From assembly GCF_954871325.1 (NCBI RefSeq), contig NC_088778.1, positions 6,233,743-6,297,742 of the forward strand: a stretch of DNA of 64,000 bases. The letters are read 5' to 3'. The notes under the pieces were generated by a model. It did no database searches. It had not been told where the DNA came from and saw nothing but the letters and a program-made list of their open reading frames with translations. Both the position numbers and the translations under genes were made by a program. The stretch comes from Gordionus sp. m RMFG-2023. Taxonomy: Eukaryota > Nematomorpha > Gordioida > Chordodea > Parachordodidae. Shown here in pieces: positions 49,001-59,402 of the stretch; positions within the stretch are counted from its first letter, which is position 1; each line of letters opens with the position of its first letter.

Positions 49001-50330
49001 GACTCGATTTGAGGCATTATAAAAAGGTAAAACTCAGTATTTTAGCCAGAATAATGCTGATTACGTCTCGAGATTTCGAAAATAGATCTCCAAACCTTTG
49101 TGCCATCTATTAACGAAATCTTCAGGCTTGCTTAATATTTATCTAAATGAAATATTGAGTTAGCCATGTTTAGCAACACTACATGGTATACGATCCCCGC
49201 AAAATAAGGGGTATCCAAAATTTTTCAAAAAAACCCTCTCATAAAATAATTATTGTTTAAAAAAAAATACAGGAATGAAGCATATCCCTGAAATTTCTAA
49301 ATCCCCTATCATAAAATATGTAAATGTTTCTTAATTCACTTCAGTGTTAACGATCTCATGTTATATATTTTAATTTGAGTCAGATAAATCGTCCTTTTTT
49401 TAGAGCATTTTAATTTTTTTATAATGTTTTACTTAACCTCCTCCCCCAGTTGATTTAGGCCAAATTAAGTTACTGATTCCTCACACTAATTATCAACCAT
49501 AATTCCTTCTTTCTATGAATCCCTCCCTCCCCCGTTTATTTAGGTCATGATACCCCAATTCTGATTCCCCAATTCTGATTCCCCACACACTTTGTTAGCA
49601 AACCATTTTATAACTTTGAATTTTTCCAAAAAATTCTCACTTTTTTAAAACTTTTTTTGCTAAATTTTTGATTTGTTTAGTAGGAATTATAAAGTATGTA
49701 TGTTTCGTTTTGATTCTTTGAATGTGGGATCTTTAATTTTTTTTAAAAAACATTATATTTTGATCATTGAGTTATTATAATAATTACAAAATATAAAAGT
49801 TTATTTTTTCGAATCGCTAAATGATGTTTGTGCAAATAAAAATAATGTTAGATCACGTTAACGCCGCTCACGTGATATTTGATTACGTGGATAGAATGCA
49901 ACCTAAATTTTCTTTGGATATCGAGAGACATGTAGCATATGTTAAGGAGACCAAGCGGATTTTATTGGACTTGTATAGAAAATGTAAAGATGCCAACCTA
50001 GTTGAAAAGTTTATATTATATATATAATCTTACATTTTGGGATTCCTGTAATAACAAAAATATTGGCATTTGCACAAAATTGAGGAAATCTTATAACAAG
50101 AAGAAAAAAATATATTAAGGGTATATTTGTAAATTTAGATTTTTCCTCCCAACAGGAATGCCGATAAATCAGCTGATTACTTTCTTTTTTACATATATAT
50201 TCTTAAATATTATATATGATTGTTAGGGAAAACCATTTATATATCATTATTATTTAGAATTGATGAATTATGGTGCAAGGAACGCTATAGGAAATCCTAT
50301 TCTGAAAAATGGTGGCCTCCTGTCAATTAA
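40092..50330 (+). CDS. TAF1A: TAF1A-like subunit of the RNA polymerase I factor SL1/TIF-IB
   Basis: Exons deduced from GT-AG sites and phase: 40092-40128, 40175-40344, 40386-40450, 40935-41040, 41226-41607, 47333-47694, 47821-48000, 49852-50008 and 50258-50330 (stop). Phases agree at every junction except 48001-49851, where a missing exon of length 3n+1 is expected. The joined protein tracks human TAF1A, recalled from memory, in order: [77 protein letters not shown] then [22 protein letters not shown]; and a terminal W...RY...WWPP. It would serve rRNA promoter recognition in the nucleolus. The 5.7-kb intron carries a Gypsy fossil and the 484-bp intron a MITE scrap (about 40690-40760). AATAAA lies at 50372. 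Identity is by motif order, not a search. Confidence 0.65.
42200..45535 (+). mobile_element. Ty3/Gypsy LTR-retrotransposon fossil (broken) in a TAF1A intron
   Basis: The parts run in normal Gypsy order on the plus strand. Gag-like sequence lies around 42230-42600 and an aspartic protease around 42700-43000. Reverse transcriptase spans about 43250-43900, RNase H about 44100-44450, and the start of integrase with its zinc-binding region about 44600-44950. The element is broken, with about five or more interruptions. I did not recognise a matching pair of LTRs. At 45012-45530 an inverted copy of its own protease-region segment (42745-43262) follows directly; the two are very similar, so the rearrangement is comparatively recent. 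Overall age is moderate: domains remain easily recognisable. Confidence 0.85.
46670..46945. repeat. GC-rich repeat relic in a TAF1A intron
   Basis: GGCGGGCGATGGGCAGGCG at the left and GGCTAAAACCCGCCAATTGC at the right bracket AT-rich DNA containing GACCCAACCCAGCC and GGACTGGGCGGG. Its style is that of the GC-rich hAT MITEs, but terminal repeats and target duplications are not clear. Confidence 0.4.
48433..48527. mobile_element. tiny (95-bp) hAT MITE in a TAF1A intron
   Basis: The left end CAGAGACATGCAGACCTG and the right end TTGTTACCTCTGTTCTG resemble the two ends of the 56700-58653 hAT element. The flanking octamers TTTTATAT and CTTTATAT differ at one base. It looks like an extreme internal deletion derivative. 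Confidence 0.55.
48997..49187. mobile_element. MITE, TTGTTAAACGGC family, diverged copy
   Basis: TTATTAAACGACTC at the left and a GTTTAGCAACACTA right end enclose CTCGAGATTTCGAAAATAGAT and CAAACCTTTGTGCCATCTAT, the family interior. Target duplications are not identifiable. It lies within the intron that should hold the missing TAF1A exon. Confidence 0.6.
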
Positions 50331-53300
50331 AAAAAAAATAGTTTTAAGAAATTAATTTGTATTTTGTTATGAATAAAATCAATCGTTTTTGTTACCTGCT
50401 ATAATATTAATCATCGAAGTCAATTAGAGTATTAAAATTGTGTTAAAACTAATCATAAAGTAAAGTATTTTTTGATTTGTCAAAATAATTGTTACTAAGA
50501 ATTCTAATGAAACAATATATTTATCATCATAAAATATATTTTGGACTCTTTTCCATTCATATTTTATTACAAAGTAATTATTTAATAAATTTTTTAACTA
50601 AGCGTCTGAAGGCCGTGTTTTTAAACCTTACCTTTATTTTAGTAAGGAATAAAGTATTTAAATTAACTTGACCTTTATTGCTTCCGAAAAAAAAAATTTT
50701 CGATAAAAGAAAAGGAAGCACTTTAATTATTATCTAGCACTTCAACTTCTTTCCTTTATATATGGTATTTAAATTAAACCCACATTACCATTCACGTTAA
50801 AATTACTATTTATACTCTGTTTTTTACATTTCAATTTTTTTTTTAATTAGCCATTTTTTAGCTTGATTCCTAATTAATACTCAACTTAATCTTAAATTTA
50901 TATCGTGCCTTATTTATATAAATTTAAAAGATACCTATCGAAATATTAAAAAATTTTAATTTTTTTTTATGATTTCCACCACCTGATAAAAGTTATAGTG
51001 TAATAATTTTAAACCCTTACAACCCCATTTTTTTTTAAAAAAAAACTGATTTTAATTCATAAATTTACTACTAGTCGTACGGAGTTCGTTTAAAAATTTT
51101 TATTATTTAATTCAGGCTAATCTTCTTTCTTTAATATAAAAAACAGGGTATCTTTAATATTCAATACCATTTTGAAGAATGATTTTACGGAAACCTTTAT
51201 GAGCTTCGTTATTATATTAATATAGCAAATGGGATTGCGAATGACATTTCAGGAAATTTAAAACGCAAATTTTTAGTATGGAAGAAATATTTAATAAAAA
51301 GAAATATAAAATCTTTCAAAAATTTAATAACTTGGTTTGGTATGTTGTAATTTACTGTAAATTTTATTCTATTTTTTTTTATTATGATTAAATTTTTTAT
51401 GCAATATAAATTTTTAAAAAAATTTTCAAACTTGTTTATAGCAAAATTATTATTTATTTATAATTTTTATAAATTTCTAGCAATTTAGAAACATTACTTA
51501 AATATAATGATGTATTGTCCAATTAGGTCCATATAGTAGTTCTGTCACCCCTTAAGGAGGACAACATCGAAAAAAAGTTCAATCAGTTTTTACATTTGTC
51601 TCCTTACCTTTCAGGGGGTATTAGTTAAGCTTAGAAGAGGAAAAGGAAATTTAATTGGGGTGGGATAGAAAATAAATATAGGCTTGTTGCCTTTAATTTT
51701 TTTTCTAAAGAAGACACTGTTTGGCTACCCACGTGATATCCTATGATTTTATAAGGAAAGAAAGAACGAAAATTGAAAAAGTATATAATGTATTTTTTAA
51801 ATATAGTCAGCATCTTTCATTTATTAGAGGGTTAAAGGGATCTTTGGTAAACATATAAGGGGGAAAGTTACAGATTCAAATTCTCCCTCTTATCTGATTT
51901 ATATTGCATAAGAGTAGTTTGGTTTTAATTCAATTTTATATTTTCTTTCATAATTTAGTGATATCATATCCACTGCCTATCTAATGCTGTCGATTAGTTT
52001 CTAGTTGTGGTAGTAATTTACCCTACTATCAGGGCCCGAATTATAGAGGGATGACAGCAGGGCTATGTATTTGACCGGTCAAATTCAAATAAATATTTTT
52101 TAAGACAATAATATAATAGTAAGATAAATCTGTAATATTGATTTTATAATATTTTTAAAATGTGATTTTCTCTCCATAGCAGAATCTTGTTCCAATTCAT
52201 ATTTAATATTATCCTCTTTAATATATTTAATCAATTATTTTCCTGTTGTCGAATTCTTCAATCTATTTCTATTATTCGATTGAATATCAACCCGAATCGA
52301 TTAATTTCTCCCTGAGGAAGAAGTAGAAATAGGAATTGTTAGTAAAATGCCATTTCCCTTATTTCTGAATTTATGATATCACTTGAAATATTTATCATAA
52401 ACACTTTGTAAAATATTAAATTATTGTATTACATTACATGCATGTTATACTCACTACTAATAATGTACTCCTAATATTAGCATCCAATAACTAAACACGA
52501 TTGTGATCATCACATATAAGCACGATTGTGATCATCACATATATTTATATCGTTTTTTCTTTATTCAACATATTTTTAATTATTTTTCTCTTTCAGATGT
52601 TTTAGAATATTTGACCAGATCAAATACTCCTACGATAATTGATTGATTTGCCAATCCTAGATGATGGCATCTCATTAATAAGTAAAATTGAGTGTTTATT
52701 TTTATAGAGATTTTAATAAGCGAGCTTATTTATTTGTTGTTGTATTTTTTTGTGATAAATATAAACTCTAAAAGCAGAAAAAAAATATAAGAAGAAGTAA
52801 TCTGTTAATTGATAGTGGTTAATTAACTTTGTGTTTGTATGAAATTTATACTTAAATATTTACAAAACAACCCGATGACAATAATATTCTTTATTTGAGC
52901 CATCACTGATATCAAGTATTTATACAAATATATACTGAAAACGAATGCACACACATTTACATTTATTTTACAAATAACAAGTATTAAGAAATATTTTAAA
53001 AATAAATTGTATAAAAACAAATTTTTTTGTAAATAATATCTCTCAGGGAGGGAAAGCAGGGCAAGCGAGATCTCCAACCCTCTTCTTGAAAAATATTGCA
53101 TATTATTTAAAAAATCCTTTTTCGATAATTCAGTGATAAATTTTCTAATTAATCAGGAAATCATTTATTTTTGGGTGGTGACACGTGTCAACTGATGATC
53201 CTTACAAAGTTAAATAAATATCTCAACGGGAGAAAATATAATCTATTATATGTTAACATCTGCATGTAAAATGACTTTATTATCCACCCCAAATGGCGAA

Positions 53301-53580
53301 GATTTTTCGGTTCATTTTTTGAAAGAATATGACTTAACAAATGAAATGGAATTTTGATGTCTATGGATTCAAATATTCTTAATGTTGTATTAGAATAATA
53401 AAGATACATTATATTTTAAATGATTATTATTTATTGTTGTATTAGAATGATAAAAATTAATCGTATTTTAAATGATTATAATATATATATTACGAACTTG
53501 TTGTAGCCATGTATTTGTTTATTTTTGTGGAAAAAGAAAAATACAGTGGCAACAAAGGAAAAGGAGATAGAATATATTAT
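50331..53580. other. gene-poor stretch with unassigned coding-like blocks
   Basis: Mostly AT-rich. Two blocks look protein-like in the plus direction. 51150-51355 contains NTILKNDFTETFMSF in one frame and ANDISGNLKRKFLVWKKYL in another. 51528-51627, after an ATTAG acceptor, reads HIVVLSPLKEDNIEKKFNQF and on to a stop. They could be exons of an unrecognised gene. 52490-52540 has a direct repeat of CACGATTGTGATCATCACAT. Confidence 0.3.
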
Positions 53581-53589
53581 TTTTGTTTA

Positions 53590-53960
53590 AAAAGAAGAAA
53601 ATTTGATGATTTATAAATTATTGAAGAGAAAAAGAAAATATAAATTAATAAAGATTCATAAATTAGTGAAGAAACAAAGAAAATATATAATTAATAAGGA
53701 TTCATAAATTAGAGAAGGACAAAGAAAATATATAATTAATAAAGGTAAAGATACTTTCAATTTAAAGATACTTTCAATTTAAAGATACTTTCAATTTAAA
53801 GATACTTTCAATTTAAAGATGCTTTCAATTTAAAGATACTTTCAATTTAATTTACTTTCAGTTTAATTTACTTTCAATTTAATTTACTTTCATTTTAATT
53901 TACTTTCATTTTAATTTACTTTCAATTTAATTTACTTTCATAATAATTTACTTTTATTTT
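53590..53960. repeat. two adjacent short-period tandem arrays
   Basis: First, three diverged units of about 50 bp containing AAAGAAAATATA(T)AATTAATAA and GATTCATAAATTAG (53590-53745). Then about six 17-bp units AGATACTTTCAATTTAA (53755-53850), passing into about seven 16-bp units TTTACTTTCAATTTAA (to about 53960). The second array appears to be a one-base-shorter variant of the first monomer. Confidence 0.9.
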
Positions 53961-54304
53961 ACTTAACTCACTCTTTATCATGAATATGGTTATTCAAGAC
54001 TAAAAAACAGATAAGATTTATATTTCTTTATAATAATAATTTATTAAATCTAATGATATTTATTTATTTCACATAACACCTAATTAAAAATATTATAATT
54101 TATAAATTATACTTATATAATTAAAAATAAAATTCTATAATTGAGTCCCCAAAAAGGAACCATAATTGTGTCTAAAAATTTCTATTTGAATTTTTTGTCG
54201 AATAAAAAGGAATTCTCTTGGTTCATTTGTGAAAAGTCGTATTTTATTAGCAAGATTTTTTAATAAGGGTAAGTTCCACTTATTAAGTTAAATTACAACT
54301 GGGT

Positions 54305-54431
54305 ACAAGGTTTGTTGGTTTCCTTGAGAAAAAAATCGGCATAATTTTATGAAAGGTGGGCCTTCATAAAATTCACGTTCGCTCATTATGGGCAGGTCTA
54401 TGACAACGTGCTAGATAAGATAAGATAATAT
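54305..54431. repeat. dispersed repeat, copy 2 (partner 949-1054)
   Basis: It shares ACAAGGTTTGTTGGT, CCTTGAGAAAAAA, CACGTT and CAGGTCTRTGAC with 949-1054. It ends 17 bp before the MRPL50 start codon, so it may supply part of that gene's 5' flank. Confidence 0.5.
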
Positions 54432-54448
54432 TAAAATTCCTTATAATC

Positions 54449-57400
54449 ATGAACAAGTATGTTGCGTCTAATATGCTTTTGCCCAAGATATTGCATCGAT
54501 ATTATCAAGTGACAATAAAATATAAAAAATAAAATTGTTGACTGCACAATATAGATACAAATTATAAGAAATGTCTCGCTAATTAAAAAATTGATTAAAG
54601 GCAATTCTGAAGTAACAGAGACTAAAGATGCTTTGCAAACAACTAATGAATTTTGCAAACGTTCAAATTTAACAGTGGAAGAAACGTTATTAAGGAATAA
54701 AGCATATGGGTCTGTTATTTATATAATAATATATTTAACTTATGATTTAGTGTGAAAAGTTCCACTATTCCTTACACACCACCAGAAAATGTAGAACATA
54801 TTATCAAGGCTATTGCTGAAGAGATATTGGGCCTAAAATTGACTGATGACTGGAAGTCCCATGAGTTAAATGATTCACAATTAAGATTTAAAGTTTGTTT
54901 CTTTTAAAATTATTGAATATAAAGTAAAGTATGATAAAAATGTTCTTAATTTTTGAAATGATAGTCAATTTAAAAAAATAAATTATTATAAATGACAAAT
55001 TCATGTGATCATATTTTCTCACTAAGTTAATTTTTTTTTAAATAAAATGATTTTTATTCATTATTATGCAAATGAGAAAAGTAAATCTCTTTTTTAAATC
55101 TCTTAGTTTTCTAGAAAATTGATGTTAATAAAATTGTTCATTTTCTGGCACGTGGTACTCTAACTTATTTAGACCCCCCCCCCTTTCTACAGAAGGCATC
55201 ATTTCACATTTTATATAATTTTAAAACTTAAAGAATTTTAAAAAAATTCTAACAATTTATAATGATCATGAATAGACTAGATGCTACTCTAATTTCTACA
55301 TTGATAGAAAGACTTTTGGAACAAAAAACAAATTACAATGATTATACTATAATTGATAAATATAACTGAATGAGTGTTACAATTTTTAAAATGGCTAACC
55401 CATTATTTTAGCCAATAAAAATGACACAAGCCTGGAAATTTTGCTCATAGATGTCAAAACGTTTATCAATTAAAGAAATCTTGAAGCTTGCATAATATTA
55501 TTTTGCTTAAAATCTTAATTTAAAATTTGCCAAATAAATAAACCTATTTAATTAAAATTAGATGATAGTATGTTTTTTAAAACAAAATTAGATTAGTGAT
55601 GTTGAATTGGCACCCAAAAGTGTTATTGATATGCCACTAATATCATTTATTTTATCAATATAAGCTCTTTCTCCACTCCATGTGATTCAAGCTCCATGGT
55701 TACCCTAGATTATACCTATAAGTATTTGAATCAAATCAAATATTTACATTTCTATTTGTATTTTTGAAAGGAATAATTGTATATTCGTACAAATGAAATC
55801 ATTTTTGTACGAATAATTAAAGTATTATTCGATTTGATTCTAAAATTAAATTATTTAAAAATATTTTCAAAAATGAAAAAATGATGGATTATTAAAATTA
55901 AAAAAAAACATTAAAAAAATAAAAAGTTCCGCAAAATACATGTTAAATAATAGGAATAATTTAAAATAATTAAGAGTATTTTTGAAATTTTCATTTACAA
56001 ATTATTTTGAATAATATGAACAATTTTATAAAAATTATTTGACAAATAATAAAGAATTGGAAATGTATCTTTTAGACATTGATAGGACATCTACAATTTT
56101 TTTGTAATGAAAAAAAATCTGTGTATAATTTTTTTTTAAACATTTTAATGAGAATATATTATCCCAGTTCTTATAAATCAAAAAGTCTCAAATGTCTTAT
56201 AAATTTGTAGAAAGATTTGTATTTATAGTAAATAATGTCTTATTTTTTTTAATGATGATCAGAATTTTAACTTATCTATTTTAGCATTAATGAAAATATA
56301 TATATATTTAGATCTGGCACAATATATATGTATATATATTCATATTAAATTTTCTGTATAACAAACTATGTATCTTTATTTTAAATAAGAGTAAAAACAA
56401 ATATATAATATTGGGTATTTTTCTTTATAAAGATACATTCTTAATGTTTATATGATAGTAATATTCTTCTATGAGGACTATGCTGATTCTGATGGAACAC
56501 TTGTTGCAGGAAGGAGATGCCAAATATTTAATTGCATGGTTTGCCAAAGTTAGAAACCTTTGAGCATTAACCCTCCCGATTGGAGATATTGATATCTTTG
56601 TTAATAATGAAATTAAAATTCTCATGATTTTTATTTACTTTAAGTCCTTTCTTACAAATTGTTTTTGGTAATTTTCTTTTATATTTAGTTTATTAATATC
56701 AGAGACCTGCAGGCCCGGCCCTTTTAAATTTTCAAAGTATACCCGGGCTGGGCCTGAAAATTTTTTTTAAAAATCTGGGCCGGGCCGTATTTTTTAAAAA
56801 AATTTATACAACATGAATTATTATTATTCGTCATTTAGATATGGTTATAATGATTATTTATAGTTATTTAATATAATGTTTGGTGAAAGTTAACACTAGC
56901 TAACACTCATAGTATGGAATAAATACGCAAAGGATTAAATACATTATTATATAATATATGTTATATTTTTTATTAATTAAAATATCATTTTTCGATCCAC
57001 ATATTTTTTACCGATCCGATCCGATATTTTCCGATATTGGTTCAAATCCGATCCGATACCGATCCGATATTTATATTAATTTTTTACCACCCCTCTTTGA
57101 ACCAAATGTAATTAATAAATCAATATTTTTTATGCATAATTTAATTTTTTTATTTCAACAATAATTTAAAAAAATATATATAATAATATATCCATTTTAT
57201 GTTGGTTTATAAAATTGTAATATTTAATATATAAAATTATAATATATTAGATTTTTTTAAATAAATATAAGAGCCTCTAGATTTTCAGGCAATAGGCTTC
57301 TACGATGAGGACTATCAATATCCCCTGCCGTACTGAAGGCAGACTCAGATGGGACACTTGTTGCTGGAGGAGCCAAAAATTTACGTGCAAGTGTTGATAA

Positions 57401-59402
57401 AGTTGGAAATTTTACAGCATTAACTCTCCAATATTCAAGTGGATTCACTGGGGATATAATATTAATATCATCAATGTTATTCGAGTTTTCTAAATAAATA
57501 ACACAAATATAAAATTAGCATTTATAAAATAGTGGGTTTCATACAAACCCAATCTTTTGTTTATTTTGAAAAATCACCCAAACAAATGGGTCAATCATAG
57601 CCCAACCAAGCAATATTTAAATTAATATGAAAAATATATTGTCATACTTTCTATATATGGTGTTATTTTTTTAAAAAATTAAAAATAAATAAAACTTTGG
57701 GTGTTCCTTTCTATTTTTATAAAAAAAACTTGTAAAATCTATTTAAAAAAATAAATAACATTTGCATTGTTTAAAAAAAAATTATTTATAAAATATTATT
57801 AATGTAAAATAGAAACTCGAAAAAATTTATTTTTTTTAAAAATATTTTAAAAAAATTTTTTTTATTAAAAAATAATAATTCAAAGTTTCATTACTCAAAA
57901 GTTTTATAAGAATTGCATTTTTAGTAAAAGGATCGGATCGGATCGGGTTTTTTACAGGTATCGGGCCGATCCGATATTTTTGAAAAACGCCAAAAATCGG
58001 GACCGATCCGATCCGATATTTAATATCGGCACAGCCCTAATTTTTATTTTTTTTATAAATACATAGTATATTCTCAAAATATTATTTACACAAATTTTTT
58101 ATAGTATCAATTTGTAATACATAAATATCTGTTTAGAATAAAAAAAAAATATGTTAGTGTTGTTAGGCTCGTTTTGAGCCGATTTTTAAAAACAGCTACT
58201 CAGTGTTTTATCCAGAAAAATATGCAAGCCTGAAAATTTTGCTCATAGAAGGAGCAAAGGTCTAGACATATAGTATCGAAATTTCGAGGCTTAGTCAATA
58301 TTTATCTGGCTAAAATATTGAGTTAGCCGTTTTTAAAAATCCGCTCAAAACGAGCCGTTTAACAACATTAGCTAATATACTTGCTTATTAAATGATAATA
58401 CTCGCAGAAAAATATGATAAAATATGAAATAATGAATTTTTTGTATATACCAGGTCGAATATAATTTTAAAAAATTCAGAGCCGGGCCTAAAATATTTTT
58501 TTTTAAATATTCCCACCGGGCCGGGCGGTAAAAAAAAAATCCGGGCCGGGCCTAAAATTTTTAAACCCGGGCCGGGCCGTAAAAAAAAATCCGGGCCGGG
58601 CCGAATTTTTAATCTGGGCCGGGCCGTACAAATGGTACCTCTGCAGGTCTCTGATTAATATATTTTACTTTTCTAATTGTTTGAAAACATTTGTCGCCTT
58701 CCTTCACACTTTTGTTTTATGGGGGTTTAAAAATTTATAATGAGAAATGGAAGATAGTTCAAAAATTAAAAATAATAAATCGGTTTCAGTTAAATTTTTT
58801 AAAATATTATCGGCCGATCCGATATTTTTTTCTAAAAGTTCAATATCGGCACCGATAATATTGGTACAGTACCCCCCCCCCCAGATATTGATTAGTGAAA
58901 ATGTATCGAAACTTAGATAACGATACATATAAATTTTTTAAATATTGTCGATACAATCTGATCAGAAATACTTACCAGATAGAATATCCGCGATACTTTA
59001 TTTTAACAGTTCTGTAAATTATTTTACCTTTATTTATTTTTAAACCTATATATAAAAAAAAAGATATTACGCGAATGCACAAATAAAATACCTCGACGAG
59101 ACATTCCCAATTCTTTCCTTCTTAATTTGACGACTTTAGGTTTGGTATGTCAGCATTTCTTAACTGCCATTGATGTTCGCAGCCCCTTAGATATTATGGC
59201 CTCACACTCCACTAGTAAAGATTCACACATCCCTCCGAATCTTCACATCAAAACGGAATACAGAAGATTTGCAGATAACCCGCAATTTTTCGATAATATT
59301 TCGGCATTTCCTAATCGCTCCACTCACGTCTACAACCTCAAATACAAAAAACTTTATAAACCATATGAAGCACATAAATTTTGGCCCTATGAGAGAGAAT
59401 AA
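54449..59402 (+). CDS. MRPL50: mitochondrial ribosomal protein L50 (mL50), four exons
   Basis: Exons 54449-54508, 54555-54709, 54751-54892 and 59064-59402 join in phase to 231 residues; the introns are 46 bp, 41 bp and 4171 bp, all GT-AG. The start MNKYVASNMLLPKILHRYYQ is a basic, acid-free mitochondrial presequence. Family landmarks match human MRPL50 recalled from memory in order: PYTPPENVE; a W..HELNDSQLRFK block like 'W.disLeDsrLKF'; DIPNSFL like VVPNSRL; and IPPNLHI like LPPNLKI. A C-terminal extension of about 50 residues, ending FWPYERE, is not in the human protein. The two short introns and the phase agreement make the model strong. The last intron holds a hAT element, a nested MITE and other repeats. 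It acts in the large mitoribosomal subunit. Confidence 0.8.
55375..55535. mobile_element. MITE relic, TTGTTAAACGGC family
   Basis: Interior words AAAATGGCTAACCCATTATT, GCCTGGAAATTTTGCTCATA and CTTGAAGCTTGCATAATATT match the 58153-58372 and 29975-30155 copies. The ends are decayed. It lies in the long MRPL50 intron. Confidence 0.5.
56425..56625 (-). pseudogene. hAT transposase C-terminal scrap, old copy
   Basis: The minus frame reads SPIGRVNAQRFLTLANHAIK then YLASPS, a decayed version of the hAT dimerisation region (NP..YWRVNA..FPTLSTLARKFLAPPA) found in the neighbouring element at 57257-57448. It lies just outside the 56700 element, so it belongs to a separate, older insertion. Confidence 0.5.
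57257..57495 (-). pseudogene. hAT transposase C-terminal (dimerisation) exon
   Basis: After a TATTTAG acceptor (about 57495, minus strand) the frame reads NPLEYWRVNAVKFPTLSTLA then RKFLAPPATSVPSESAFSTA. This is the hAT-family C-terminal dimerisation signature (P..S..sE..FS.aG...). It ends at 57257. The DNA-binding and catalytic parts are absent from the element, so this is a remnant. Confidence 0.8.
58153..58372. mobile_element. MITE nested in the hAT element
   Basis: TTAGTGTTGTTAGGCTCGTT at the left is mirrored by the right end (reverse complement CTAATGTTGTTAAACGGCTC). GAGC(C/G)GATTTTTAAAAAC continues the inverted match to about 45 bp. Interior words match the 29975-30155 family. It lies inside 56700-58653, itself in an MRPL50 intron. 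The flanking octamers are not clearly identical. Confidence 0.7.

Larger units (their letters stand above)
56700..58653 (-). mobile_element. hAT transposon with perfect TIRs and 8-bp TSD in the MRPL50 intron
   Basis: Thirteen-bp perfect terminal inverted repeats CAGAGACCTGCAG lie at 56700-56712 and 58641-58653. The octamers ATTAATAT at 56692-56699 and 58654-58661 are identical. Both ends carry GGCCCGGCCC/GGGCCGGGCCG arrays. Inside are a transposase C-terminal exon on the minus strand, two blocks of CCGATCCGATATT repeats (57000-57070, 57930-58025) and a nested MITE. Most of the transposase gene is missing. Confidence 0.92.

Noticed and set aside
58790-58990. Further hAT end (ATCGGCCGATCCGATATT words)
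   Set aside because: The words resemble those inside the 56700 element, but no terminal repeat or duplication could be placed.
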